A DNA stretch of 64,000 bases, taken from Pseudomonadota bacterium. Its GTDB lineage: Bacteria; Pseudomonadota; Gammaproteobacteria; Burkholderiales; Thiobacillaceae. Below the pieces are notes generated by a model. That model searched no databases, was not told the origin of the DNA, and was given only the letters and a program-made list of their open reading frames with translations. The stretch covers positions 1 through 64,000 of the forward strand of contig JAKADC010000005.1 in assembly GCA_021820845.1 (NCBI GenBank). The letters run 5' to 3'. This document shows positions 27,973-39,091 of this stretch, in pieces. The translations under genes were made by a program, and so were the position numbers. Within the stretch, counting starts at the first letter, position 1, and each line of letters opens with the position of its first letter.

Positions 27973-28378
27973 GCGATTCGTTTGCAGTGGCCTGGCGATG
28001 CTCGGCACGGTCTCGGCGCTGGCGGGCGCCGCCGAAACGCCCGCCAGCCTGATGGCGCAGTATGCGAAGCAGGCCGGGGTGCCGGTCTCGGCCCTGTCGG
28101 CCGAGCGCGGCGCGGCGCTGTACCGCACCGAGCATCCGGGGCGCAATGGCCAGGCCGTGAGCTGCGCCGGCTGCCACACCGCCAATCCGACCCAGGCCGG
28201 GCGCACCCGGATCGGCAAGCGCATCGAGCCGCTGGCGCCGGCGGCGAACCCGCAGCGCTTCACCGATGCGGCCAAGGTCGAGAAATGGTTTCGCCGCAAC
28301 TGCCAGGACGTGCTGCAACGCGAGTGCAGCGCGCAGGAAAAGGGCGATTTCATCACCTGGCTGAGCCAGGCCAAATAA
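27965..28378 (+). CDS. shp: SHP-type oxygen-binding cytochrome c (DUF1924)
   Basis: A 137-residue exported monohaem protein; the signal peptide ends near GAAE (residue 23). The haem motif is CAGCH (67-71). The C-terminal part TRIGKRIEPLAPAANPQRFTDAAKVEKWFRRNC closely follows the Rhodobacter sphaeroides haem protein SHP as I remember it. In SHP an asparagine is the weak sixth haem ligand that moves away when O2 or NO binds; here Asn112 in RRNC fits. Cys113 and Cys121 match the SHP disulfide. The physiological job of SHP is unsettled. Its genes lie between b561 and dihaem cytochrome c, the predicted donors. Confidence 0.88.
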   Translation: MIKRFVCSGLAMLGTVSALAGAAETPASLMAQYAKQAGVPVSALSAERGAALYRTEHPGRNGQAVSCAGCHTANPTQAGRTRIGKRIEPLAPAANPQRFTDAAKVEKWFRRNCQDVLQRECSAQEKGDFITWLSQAK

Positions 28379-28388
28379 GGAGCACATC

Positions 28389-28913
28389 ATGAATTATCTG
28401 TTGCGTGGCATCGGCGTCGTCTCGGCGGTCGGGGTCTTCAGCCTGCTGGCGTTTTCGCTGCCGTCGGGCGACGCCCGCGGCGACGGCGGCTACACCCTGC
28501 CAAAATTGACGCACAAGAACTGGCAGCAGGAATGCGCGAGCTGCCATATCGCCTATCCACCGTCGATGCTGCCGAAGGCTTCGTGGCGGCGACTGATGGG
28601 CGGGCTCGACCAGCACTTCGGCGAGAACGCCAGCCTTGATCCGGCAACGCAGGCTGATATCCTCCGATTCCTGGAGGCCAACGCCGCCGACAGCGGCACC
28701 AGCCGGATGGGCAGCCGCGTGATGCGCAGCATGAGTCCGAGCGAGGCGCCGCTGCGCATCACCGAAACGCGCTGGTTCGTGCGCAAGCACGACGAGGTGT
28801 CGCGCGCGACGTGGTCCCGCAAGTCGATCGGCTCCGCCGCCAATTGCGCGGCCTGCCACCGGCAGGCGGAGCGGGGCGTGTTCGACGAGGACACGGTCAG
28901 GATTCCGAAATAA
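28389..28913 (+). CDS. dhc: Dihaem cytochrome c (DHC family)
   Basis: A 174-residue periplasmic dihaem cytochrome. It has a signal or anchor segment at residues 5-24 and CxxCH motifs CASCH (49-53) and CAACH (153-157). Conserved features are the N-terminal KLTHKNWQQECASCHIAYPPSMLP and the middle RITETRWFVRKHDEV. DHC is known as the high-affinity redox partner of SHP. It lies 10 nt after the SHP stop, with AGGAG overlapping that gap, and 26 nt before the response-regulator gene, so the five genes likely form one transcript. Confidence 0.9.
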   Translation: MNYLLRGIGVVSAVGVFSLLAFSLPSGDARGDGGYTLPKLTHKNWQQECASCHIAYPPSMLPKASWRRLMGGLDQHFGENASLDPATQADILRFLEANAADSGTSRMGSRVMRSMSPSEAPLRITETRWFVRKHDEVSRATWSRKSIGSAANCAACHRQAERGVFDEDTVRIPK

Positions 28914-28939
28914 TCGTTTTGAAGGAAGAGGCCGGAACG

Positions 28940-29608
28940 ATGCGCATATTGCTGGTGGAAGACGACCGCCTGCTGGGCGATGGCCTGCAGGCGGGGCTGA
29001 CGCAGGCGGGCTACGCGGTCGACTGGCTGCGCGACGGCGAGGCCGCGGTGGCCGCGTTGTCCACCGAGTCGTTTGCCGCCGTGGTACTCGACCTCGGACT
29101 GCCCAAACGCGACGGCCTGTCGGTGCTGCAGTGGCTGCGCGGGCGCCATGACGCGACGCCGGTGCTGATCCTGACCGCGCGCGACCAGCTCGACGACAAG
29201 GTGCGCGGGCTCGACCTGGGCGCCGACGATTACGTGCTGAAGCCGTTCGACCTCGACGAGATCGCCGCCCGGCTGCGCGCGCTGGTGCGGCGCGCCCACG
29301 GCCGTCCGGAACCGGTGCTCACGCTGGGCGAGATCGCGCTCAACCCGGCCACGCGGAGCGTGACGCGTGCGGGCCAGGCGGTCGACCTGACCCCGCGCGA
29401 ATTCGACCTGCTGCACCTGCTGCTCGAAAACACCGACCGCGTGCTGACGCGGCGCGCACTGGAAGAACAGCTCTACACCTGGAACGAGGCGGTCGACAGC
29501 AACGCGCTCGAAGTCCATATCCACCACCTGCGGAAGAAGCTCGGCAACGACGTGATCCGAACCGTGCGCGGCGTCGGCTACATGGCCTCGACGGGCATGG
29601 CGGCATGA
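28940..29608 (+). CDS. OmpR-family response regulator, QseB/PmrA type
   Basis: A 222-residue DNA-binding response regulator. The receiver domain (1-115) has acidic pocket EDD at 7-9, phospho-acceptor Asp51 and Lys101 in LKPFD. The winged-helix domain (about 125-220) shows LTPREFDLLHLLLEN, ALEEQLYTWNEAVDSNALEVHIHHLRKKLG and TVRGVGYM, the QseB/PmrA hallmark strings. Predicted targets are the CTTAAG-type boxes upstream of its own operon and the efflux operon. The ATG at 28940 is chosen over an upstream extension lacking homology. Its stop overlaps the kinase ATG by 4 nt. Confidence 0.93.
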   Translation: MRILLVEDDRLLGDGLQAGLTQAGYAVDWLRDGEAAVAALSTESFAAVVLDLGLPKRDGLSVLQWLRGRHDATPVLILTARDQLDDKVRGLDLGADDYVLKPFDLDEIAARLRALVRRAHGRPEPVLTLGEIALNPATRSVTRAGQAVDLTPREFDLLHLLLENTDRVLTRRALEEQLYTWNEAVDSNALEVHIHHLRKKLGNDVIRTVRGVGYMASTGMAA

Positions 29609-30969
29609 CCCGGCCCTATTCCCTGCGCCGGCGGCTGGTCTGGCTGCTGACCGGCTCGGTGACGGCGATCTGGCTGCTGTCGGCGCTGGTGGTCTATCAG
29701 CGCGCGCACCATGAAGCCGACGAACTGCTCGATGCCCAGTTGACGCAGGTCGCCGATACCCTGCTGGCGATCGTGGCGGCGGGCGAAGTCGAACATTTCG
29801 CGGAAGAACTGCAGGATCATGGGCGCCACAACCCGGTGCCGATCGCATTCGAGGTCTGGCACGGCAAGCACGGGCAGATGCAGCGCCTGGTCACCTCGAT
29901 GGGTCACGACGGGTTCGAGGCCGGCGTGGAGCCGGGATTCAGCGAGCATCTCTACCGGGGCGCGCGCTGGCGTTTCTATACGGTGCGCGATGCCGACGAG
30001 GAATACCGGGTGGTCGTCGGCCAGGCGCACGCCGCACGTGAAGGTCTCGCACGCGAAATCGGCGTGTCGCTGCTGATTCCCGGCGCGCTGGCACTGCCGC
30101 TGATGGCGCTCGCGGTGTGGTGGGGCGTCGGCCGCAATTTGCGGCCCGTCGATGCGGTGGCGCGGCAGGTCGGCGCGCTCGATGCGCAGGCCCTGTCGCC
30201 GCTCGACGAATCGCCCGCGCTGCCGGATGAGATTTCGCCCCTGCGCACCGCGCTCAATGCGCTGATTCGGCGCGTCACGGAAGCCTTCGAAAACGAGCGC
30301 CGCTTCACCGCGGACGCCGCGCACGAGCTGCGCACCCCACTGGCGGCCTTGAAGGTGCAGGCGCAGGTCGCGCTGCGGGCGCAGACGCCGGCGCACCAGC
30401 AGCGCGCGCTGGCGCAGGTGATCGCCGGGGTCGATCGGATGACGCATCTGGTCGAGCAATTGCTGACGCTGGCGCGCATCGACCCGGCCGCGCAAAGCGG
30501 CACGCCGCCGCCGCTCGACGTCGCGCGGACCGCAGCGGACGTGTGCGAAGAGTTGCGGGCGCAGGCCGAGCGGCAGGGGCAATCGCTGGTCGTCGAGGCG
30601 GCAGGGACGTGCCCGGTTGCAGTGACCGCGGCCTGGCTGCAGATCGCGATCCGCAACCTGGTGGACAACGCGATGCGTTATGCCGGCGAAGGCGCGCGGA
30701 TCGAAGTGCGCGTCGCGCGCGAGGACTCGGCCTGCAGCGTCACCGTCGCCGACGACGGTCCGGGCGTGGCGCCCGAACTGCGCTCGCGGCTGAGCGCCCG
30801 CTTCGTGCGGGGCGAAGTCGAAGGCGAAGGGTGCGGCCTCGGTCTGTCCATCGTCGCGCGCATCGCGGCCCGCTCACACGGGGAGCTCGAACTCGGTGAC
30901 GGGTTGCCGCGTCCCGACGGCGGCCACGGATTCGCGGCCACGCTGCGCTTCGACGCCGCCGAGGCCTGA
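29605..30969 (+). CDS. Sensor histidine kinase, QseC-like
   Basis: A 454-residue membrane kinase partnered with the response regulator by an ATGA overlap. TM1 is about 13-33, a periplasmic sensor of about 130 residues with several histidines (HHEADE, VEHFAEELQDHGRHN, HGKHGQ) follows, then TM2 about 155-180 and a HAMP segment. The phospho-acceptor His240 sits in ADAAHELRTPLAALK. The ATPase has N box IRNLVDNAMRYA, DDGPGVAP and CGLGLSIV. The His-rich sensor would fit metal or redox sensing, but the signal is unknown. Confidence 0.92.
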   Translation: MTRPYSLRRRLVWLLTGSVTAIWLLSALVVYQRAHHEADELLDAQLTQVADTLLAIVAAGEVEHFAEELQDHGRHNPVPIAFEVWHGKHGQMQRLVTSMGHDGFEAGVEPGFSEHLYRGARWRFYTVRDADEEYRVVVGQAHAAREGLAREIGVSLLIPGALALPLMALAVWWGVGRNLRPVDAVARQVGALDAQALSPLDESPALPDEISPLRTALNALIRRVTEAFENERRFTADAAHELRTPLAALKVQAQVALRAQTPAHQQRALAQVIAGVDRMTHLVEQLLTLARIDPAAQSGTPPPLDVARTAADVCEELRAQAERQGQSLVVEAAGTCPVAVTAAWLQIAIRNLVDNAMRYAGEGARIEVRVAREDSACSVTVADDGPGVAPELRSRLSARFVRGEVEGEGCGLGLSIVARIAARSHGELELGDGLPRPDGGHGFAATLRFDAAEA

Positions 30970-30973
30970 TCCG

Positions 30974-31342
30974 TCAGCGACGGGAGCCGCCCGGCGCCAT
31001 CATCCCGGGGCCCATGCCGGGTCCCATGCCTGGGCCGGGGCCGATGCCCGCCGGCGGCATGTCGGGCAGCGTCTTGCCCTGCGCCCGGGCGCGCTCTTCC
31101 ATCTGCCTGTGGTGCTCGGCGCGGAAAGCCTGGCGCTCCTGCGCGGTTTTCAGGGACCGCATGCGGTTGCGGTATTCGATCCGCTCCTGCGGCGACATCA
31201 GTTCGTACCCGTAGATGCGATCCTGGTCGCGAACCTGTTCGGTCGCGCGCGTCCGGTCCTGTGCCGGCGCGGGATCGGCGGCATGCGCCGGAACGGCGCC
31301 CGCGATCAAGAAGGAAAGGGCCACGATTGGTGCGATTTTCAT
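30974..31342 (-). CDS. Small exported Met-rich, CpxP-like protein
   Basis: A 122-residue periplasmic protein with a signal peptide ending near PAHAA (residue 22). The middle (LMSPQERIEYRNRMRSLKT, then AQERQAFRAEHHRQM) is helical and charged, as in CpxP/Spy-type proteins. The tail (about 95-119) is Gly/Pro/Met-rich with repeated GPGMGPGMGPGMM. Methionine clusters of this kind can bind Cu(I) or Ag(I). It converges on the histidine kinase with 4 bp between stops, which supports a link with the neighbouring efflux/two-component region. The function is inferred, not shown. Confidence 0.75.
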   Translation of the reverse strand: MKIAPIVALSFLIAGAVPAHAADPAPAQDRTRATEQVRDQDRIYGYELMSPQERIEYRNRMRSLKTAQERQAFRAEHHRQMEERARAQGKTLPDMPPAGIGPGPGMGPGMGPGMMAPGGSRR

Positions 31343-31491
31343 TTCAGCCTCCCTGGCAAGTGCGAAGTTTGCGGCGCAGGCACCCTCGTCCCTGCGCCAA
31401 GCCATACCCGCTTTCAATCTAGTACACCCGGCGCCGATCCGGCAGTCTCACGCCCCACCCGCGTCCGGTCTCTCCCTGCGATGGTTCGGGT

Positions 31492-31938
31492 TCACGAGCG
31501 GCGCTTGCGCGGTTCGTAATGCACCACCGCACGCATGATCTCGGAGTAGGGAAATGCGGCGGCGTCGCCGAATCGTTCCCGGGCCTGCATCACCGTGGCG
31601 GCGATGTCGGTCGCTTCATCGGCGGGGCCGTCCAGCACGGCCGAGAGGCCGCGCACGCCGCCGCACTCGGCGCGGATTTCCTTGCCGAAGGGCCACTGCA
31701 CGCCGGGGCTGATCTTGAGCGCGAACTGCGCGTTCATGCGCAGCGCGTCATAGAACGCGATGCAGTGCTCGCGCACGGCCGGATCATCGCAGGCAATCGC
31801 TTCGCGCTCGGCGAGATTCAGCCTGCGCGAGCGTCCGCAGCCGGCGCAACGCGACAGCAGGGCCCGCTCGAACGGGCAGCTGTATTCGATGTACGCCTTG
31901 CGGGCAAATTTGTATGCGTCTTCGTTGTACTCGGCCAT
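31492..31938 (-). CDS. Cysteine-rich protein of unknown function
   Basis: I do not recognise this 148-residue soluble protein. It has six cysteines (21, 31, 34, 50, 59, 92), with CAGC at 31-34 forming a CxxC that could bind zinc or a metal cluster. There is no signal peptide or membrane segment. The C-terminus is basic (EPRKRRS). It lies 163 bp downstream of the small gene after secA, on the same strand, and may be transcribed separately. No function is proposed. Confidence 0.65.
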   Translation of the reverse strand: MAEYNEDAYKFARKAYIEYSCPFERALLSRCAGCGRSRRLNLAEREAIACDDPAVREHCIAFYDALRMNAQFALKISPGVQWPFGKEIRAECGGVRGLSAVLDGPADEATDIAATVMQARERFGDAAAFPYSEIMRAVVHYEPRKRRS

Positions 31939-32101
31939 GTCGTCCTGTCGAGGAAAACGGGCTGGAAACCGTCGCGCGGTAAAAGCCCGATGGGTTGCGC
32001 ATCAAGTCCCGGGCGGATCCCCGGTAGCCCCGCGGCGTGGAGTCGCGGACGGGGTTTGCCCACTTCGCCGGCGAATGCGCGGCACGCCCCGCGGCAAGGC
32101 G

Positions 32102-32329
32102 TTACCAGTCGTCGCCGGCGAGCCGCTGATCCAGTTCACGCTCCGCCGTCAGCGTTTCCTGCGCGACGATCTCGTTTTCGGCGAAGATCATCTTGTACTT
32201 GTCGCTGCTCTTGGGATCGAGCGTCTTGCGCAGTTCGTTGACGTGGGCGCGGGCTTCCTTGAAGGTCGCCCACTCGCCCTGCTTTTCCGCGATCTTGAAC
32301 ATCCCCAGACGAAAAACGTAGTAGGGCAT
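32102..32329 (-). CDS. Small conserved-looking protein downstream of secA
   Basis: A 75-residue protein beginning MPYYVFRLGMFKIAEKQGEW, with helix-rich composition (FKEARAHVNELRKTL, AENEIVAQETLTAERELDQRL) and no cysteine or membrane segment. It starts 9 nt after the secA stop on the same strand, so it is likely cotranscribed. Codon use and base composition match its neighbours. I do not recognise a named family. Confidence 0.65.
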   Translation of the reverse strand: MPYYVFRLGMFKIAEKQGEWATFKEARAHVNELRKTLDPKSSDKYKMIFAENEIVAQETLTAERELDQRLAGDDW

Positions 32330-32338
32330 GGTGCGTCC

Positions 32339-35059
<2,721 letters not shown>

Positions 35060-35148
35060 GAGGAATCCGAAATGCCCGCAGGACGCGGTAAACCGTTGAA
35101 TCTTAACATAGCGGGGAAGGCTTCCCGCGGCGCCTCCCGGTCGCCCGC

Positions 35149-35580
35149 ATGAGCGCCTCGAGTCTGGCCGACCTGCTCGCCAGCCAGTTGCCAAACGGCC
35201 TGGCCGCGCGCGCCCGCACCCTGCTCCAGACCCAGGCTGCGCTCGATCGTTCCCTCCCGGCCGCGCTGGCCGGGCACGTGCGCGTGATGCAGCTGGAAGA
35301 CGGCGTGCTGAGCCTTGCCTGCGACAGCGGGGCCGTCGCGAGCCGCCTGCGCCACCAGACCGATTCGCTGATCGCCGGCCTCGCCGGACACGGCGTCGCC
35401 GCGACCACGATCCGGGTCAGCGTCAGGCCCGAACTGCTGGCGCGCTATGTCCACCCCGTCGAGAAAAACGGGCTGCCCCCCGCCGCACTCGACGGGCTCG
35501 CCCATCTCAACGCGGAAATTGAAGCCGGCCCGCTGAAGGACGCGCTCGACAATCTGCTGCGCCACCACGGAAAGGCCTGA
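35149..35580 (+). CDS. dciA: DciA-like protein (DUF721)
   Basis: A 143-residue protein of the DUF721/DciA family. DciA helps load the replicative helicase in bacteria lacking DnaC. The central KH-like part ([39 protein letters not shown], then TTIRVSVRP) is recognisable; the C-terminal portion is predicted flexible. Location beside secA and near lpxC is common for this gene in betaproteobacteria. It converges on the FecR-like gene with 17 bp between stops. Confidence 0.8.
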   Translation: MSASSLADLLASQLPNGLAARARTLLQTQAALDRSLPAALAGHVRVMQLEDGVLSLACDSGAVASRLRHQTDSLIAGLAGHGVAATTIRVSVRPELLARYVHPVEKNGLPPAALDGLAHLNAEIEAGPLKDALDNLLRHHGKA

Positions 35581-35597
35581 CGCGCCTGTCCCCGCCG

Positions 35598-37511
35598 TCA
35601 GGGCGGACTGCCGTTTTCGCGGTCGCGTCTCCCGTGAGGTCGATTCACCGGCTCCCCCGGCAGCGGCCGCCCCGCCCTTTCCGGCCGGCCCTCGCCGGCA
35701 CGCGGCGCGCTGGCCGGCTCGGGCCTGAACGCGCGCTCGATGACCGGCGGCGGGCCCGTGCGCGGACGCGGCGGTTGCGCATCCGGTGGTGTGGGCCGGC
35801 CCGGCGACGGCATTCCCGCAGGCCGCTCGGGTCGCGCCGCCGGGCGCTCCGCCCGGCGCCGGGTCGCGTCCTCGCGCGCCGGGCTCTGTGCGCGCGCCTC
35901 GTCGCGGACGCGAGGGGATGGGGGAGGCGGAGGGGACATCGGCGTTCTTCCCTCGCTCTGACGGAACGGCAGCGGCCGCGTACCCGGGGCTGCGGCGGCG
36001 TCGGATCGTCGCGGCAGCGTGCGCGGGCCGGCCTCAAGGGGCGCACTCACGCGCTCACGCGCTTTGGGGGCGACGCCGTCACGCCGACCAGACACGGCCC
36101 TCGCAACCGCCTCGTCCGGCGCGCGCACCGAGACGACCGGGCGCGAGAGGCTGGCCCGCGGCGGCGCGACGCCCTTCGGCGCCCCGCCGAACAGGCTGGC
36201 GCGGGCGCGCGCGACCGGGAGCCGCCCGTGCACGGGCGTGAAGCGGACATCGCCATGTTCGTGCGCCAGGTCGGGGTGAATCCGCTCGCGCCCGAATTTG
36301 TCCGCGGGCACGGCGACGATGGCGCGAGGCAGACTCGCGTTGCGGAAACGGATGTCGCGCGCGTGGACGACCGTCGTCGGGCGGATCACCACGTTGTTGA
36401 CGACGCGAGGACCGCCCCAGCCGCTCCAGCGGGGCTGCCCGCGATAGGCAGCCGGGCCCCACCACGGCAGCACCGGCTCGCCCCAGCCCAGCGCCACCCA
36501 TCCCAGCTCGGCGCCGGCGACGGGGTGAACCGGTGTCCCGTCGCTGCCGACCACGAAGGCCACCAGCGCAGGCGCATACAGCGGCCGGCGAACGACGGGC
36601 CCCGGTGCCCAGGCCCACGATCCGTCGAGACGGATCCAGCGTCCGTAGTGAAAAGGCGCCCAGCCCCACGGCGCCTCGTCGACCCATGTCCATTCGTAAT
36701 ACGGGTCCCATACCCAGTAGCCCGTGCTGTAGGGCGCCCAGTCGGCGCTCACCCCATACGGGATCCACACCGCGCCGTAGCCGGGCGCGACCCGCCACAG
36801 GCCGGCGTGGTCGAGCTCGTCGGCGCCGTAGATCGACGGCGGCAGATAGCGCGCGCTGATCGATTCGCCGACGCGCTCGCTGCGTTCGTCGTTCCAGCGG
36901 TCCCAGCCATCCGTAGCCGGCGCGTCATACACGGCGAGCCTCGCGGGCGTCCCCGCGGCGACCGCAATATCTTCCGACGGATAGACGCTCAGCACACGCC
37001 CGTCCGCCGTCGTGACCGTCGCCTCGCCGCCGCGGCGCGTGATGAAGTGGGTGTCGTCGGCACCGACCTCCAGCCGGTAGTAGCCGGGATGCGCGATCGC
37101 GAAGACGGCGTCCGGCGTGCTGACCTCCACCGTGTCGCCCGCCGCGAGTCCGCCGATGTCGAATGACGCGCGGCCGCGGGTCAACTTGAAGCGGATCGCC
37201 CGCTCATCCTGCGCCGTGAGCGACAACTCGCTGCCCTCGTCGGCGCGCGCGAAGTTGCGCGCGCCGAACTGCACTTCGAGACGGCCACCGTCGCCGGCAT
37301 AGAACGCGTCACCCGCAGCCAGCGCCAGGTTGGGCTGCGCCTCCGCCCAGTCGTCCGCGCCGGGCCGCCAGTACGACACGTCGCCGTCGATGAAGCTCAG
37401 CCGCGGCGGGGTTGGCGACGGCAGCTCGGCGCCGGCCGCCGCAGCGGCGGAGCCGACCAGGAAAAACAGCAGGAACAGGGACATCAAGCCGATGCGTCGC
37501 AGGTCGTTCAT
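35598..37511 (-). CDS. Exported FecR-domain / W-Y-rich (DUF6600-like) protein
   Basis: A 637-residue secreted or envelope protein. A signal peptide spans about 1-28. A FecR-like beta domain covers about 45-170. A tryptophan/tyrosine-rich section (about 240-330, with YWVWDPYYEWTWVDEAPWGWAPFHYGRW) is typical of DUF6600-type proteins. The last 190 residues are Pro/Arg/Ala-rich and probably disordered. No membrane anchor is seen besides the signal. The ATG at 37511 precedes the signal directly; an ATG ten codons upstream is less likely. Its role is unknown; the disordered tail suggests peptidoglycan or surface interaction. Confidence 0.75.
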   Translation of the reverse strand: MNDLRRIGLMSLFLLFFLVGSAAAAAGAELPSPTPPRLSFIDGDVSYWRPGADDWAEAQPNLALAAGDAFYAGDGGRLEVQFGARNFARADEGSELSLTAQDERAIRFKLTRGRASFDIGGLAAGDTVEVSTPDAVFAIAHPGYYRLEVGADDTHFITRRGGEATVTTADGRVLSVYPSEDIAVAAGTPARLAVYDAPATDGWDRWNDERSERVGESISARYLPPSIYGADELDHAGLWRVAPGYGAVWIPYGVSADWAPYSTGYWVWDPYYEWTWVDEAPWGWAPFHYGRWIRLDGSWAWAPGPVVRRPLYAPALVAFVVGSDGTPVHPVAGAELGWVALGWGEPVLPWWGPAAYRGQPRWSGWGGPRVVNNVVIRPTTVVHARDIRFRNASLPRAIVAVPADKFGRERIHPDLAHEHGDVRFTPVHGRLPVARARASLFGGAPKGVAPPRASLSRPVVSVRAPDEAVARAVSGRRDGVAPKARERVSAPLEAGPRTLPRRSDAAAAPGTRPLPFRQSEGRTPMSPPPPPSPRVRDEARAQSPAREDATRRRAERPAARPERPAGMPSPGRPTPPDAQPPRPRTGPPPVIERAFRPEPASAPRAGEGRPERAGRPLPGEPVNRPHGRRDRENGSPP

Positions 37512-37551
37512 GACTATCTCACCGATACGGACTCGAACCATAAGAAGGCTT

Positions 37552-38865
37552 TCACAAGGTGCTTTGCGCCGGGCGCCGCCAGAAACGATCCATCAACGGC
37601 TTGACGCTGATGCCGTGGAGCACGATGGAAAGCGTCACGACGATCAAGTTCATCTGGGTCAGTTCCAGCGCGAGCGGTTCTGGCAATCCCTGCTCGATGG
37701 CGTACACGAGGTAATAGAGCGAACCGATTCCGCGCACGCCGAACCAGCCCGCCAGCGCACGGATGCGCCAGCGCGTGCGCGTCCCCGCCAGGCCGACGAT
37801 GACGCTGACGGGACGTGCGACCCCGAACAGGAACAGCGCCAGCCCGACCGCGCCCCAGCTCCATGAATCGGCGAACAGCGTGCCGCCGATCAGGAGAATG
37901 AGGACCACCGTCGACAGCCTCTCGAGATGTTCCTTGAAGACCAGCGATCCTTCGCTGACGGTGGGCGGCAGGTCGGGGTCGGGACAGGCGTCCTCGTCCG
38001 GGCGCGCGCGCTGCGCCGAGCGGCAGGCGTCGAAGGAGGCCTGGGCCGCCTGCGCGAGCTTCAGCTCGGTCTGGCGCAATGCGACCGCGGCGAAAAAAAC
38101 AGCCAGGAATCCCCAGGTGTGCGCCAGCGAAGCGATGCCGTAGACGACGCCGATCAGGCCGAGGCCGAGGAAATCGTCCATCAGTTCATGCTTGTAGGGG
38201 TCGCGCCGCAGCGTCCATCCCAGCCGTGCCAGCGCAACGCCGGCGCCGATGCCGATCGCGACGCCGCCGGCCGTCGCCCACGCGGCGTCCAGCAGGACCC
38301 AGTTCAGGCCGAAATCCCCCAGGTCGTGCAGCCCCAGCAGGCCGAGCCCCAGCATGACGAAAGGAAAGGCGCTGCCGTCGTTCATGCCCGCCTCGCTGGT
38401 CAGCGTGAAGCGCAGCTGGTCGCGGTCTCCGGGATGGCGGACTTGCACATCGGTCGCCAGCACCGGATCGGTCGGCGCGATGATCGCCCCGAGCAGCACC
38501 CCGGCGCCCCACGGCATCCCCAGCGCATAGTGGGTGAAGGCAGCGACCAGCGCGACCGTGATCGCCATCGACACGGTGGCCAGAAGGATCGGCACGCGCC
38601 AGCGCGGAAGGCTGAACGGCACCGGCATCTTGACGCCGGCCGAAAACAGCGAAATCAGTACCGCGGCTTCGGTCAGCACCTCGAGCAGCGCCGATTCCTT
38701 GAGCGGATTGAAATGAAACAGATCGAGCACGGTCGGCCCGACAAGCAGTCCGACGGCCAGATAAATCATGGCGACCGTGACCGGCGAGCGCTTGAGGACG
38801 GAAGACATGAGTCCCATGACAAGCAACAGGCCGCCCACGAGCATGAACCACAGTGCGTTGGACAT
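37552..38865 (-). CDS. CPA1-family cation:proton antiporter
   Basis: A 437-residue inner-membrane protein with about 12 helices. The ion-binding region GAIIAPTDPVLATDVQV near residue 120 and LTSEAGMNDGSAFPFV near 150 match sodium/proton antiporters of the NhaP/CPA1 branch. The C-terminal domain ends shortly after WRRPAQSTL with no long cytoplasmic regulatory tail. The ATG at 38865 is the family-type start (MSNALWFMLVGGLLLVMGL). The exported cation (Na+ or K+) cannot be decided. It lies upstream of the FecR-like gene on the same strand, 40 bp apart. Confidence 0.9.
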   Translation of the reverse strand: MSNALWFMLVGGLLLVMGLMSSVLKRSPVTVAMIYLAVGLLVGPTVLDLFHFNPLKESALLEVLTEAAVLISLFSAGVKMPVPFSLPRWRVPILLATVSMAITVALVAAFTHYALGMPWGAGVLLGAIIAPTDPVLATDVQVRHPGDRDQLRFTLTSEAGMNDGSAFPFVMLGLGLLGLHDLGDFGLNWVLLDAAWATAGGVAIGIGAGVALARLGWTLRRDPYKHELMDDFLGLGLIGVVYGIASLAHTWGFLAVFFAAVALRQTELKLAQAAQASFDACRSAQRARPDEDACPDPDLPPTVSEGSLVFKEHLERLSTVVLILLIGGTLFADSWSWGAVGLALFLFGVARPVSVIVGLAGTRTRWRIRALAGWFGVRGIGSLYYLVYAIEQGLPEPLALELTQMNLIVVTLSIVLHGISVKPLMDRFWRRPAQSTL

Positions 38866-39091
38866 GGCAGGGCTCCGGGGAAAAATCCGTGCAGAAAGTT
38901 CTTCTTGCAACGATCGTCTTTTCGGCAATCCTGAATGGAATTGGTTCTCCCCGCCGCGCGGCGCGCGGAGCCGGCGAGCGTCGTTGCGGCACGGTTTTGC
39001 CGTTGTCCCGTTCATCGAAATCCGGTAGCTTGGCCGCATCCCGGGCCCGCGTCCGCGCACTGCGCGGGACACGGCACGCGAGCGAAACCTT

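Noticed and set aside
35598-36079. Low-complexity Pro/Arg coding region considered as a frameshifted pseudogene
   Set aside because: The frame is continuous from the signal peptide to the stop, and Pro/Arg-rich tails are typical of this kind of protein.
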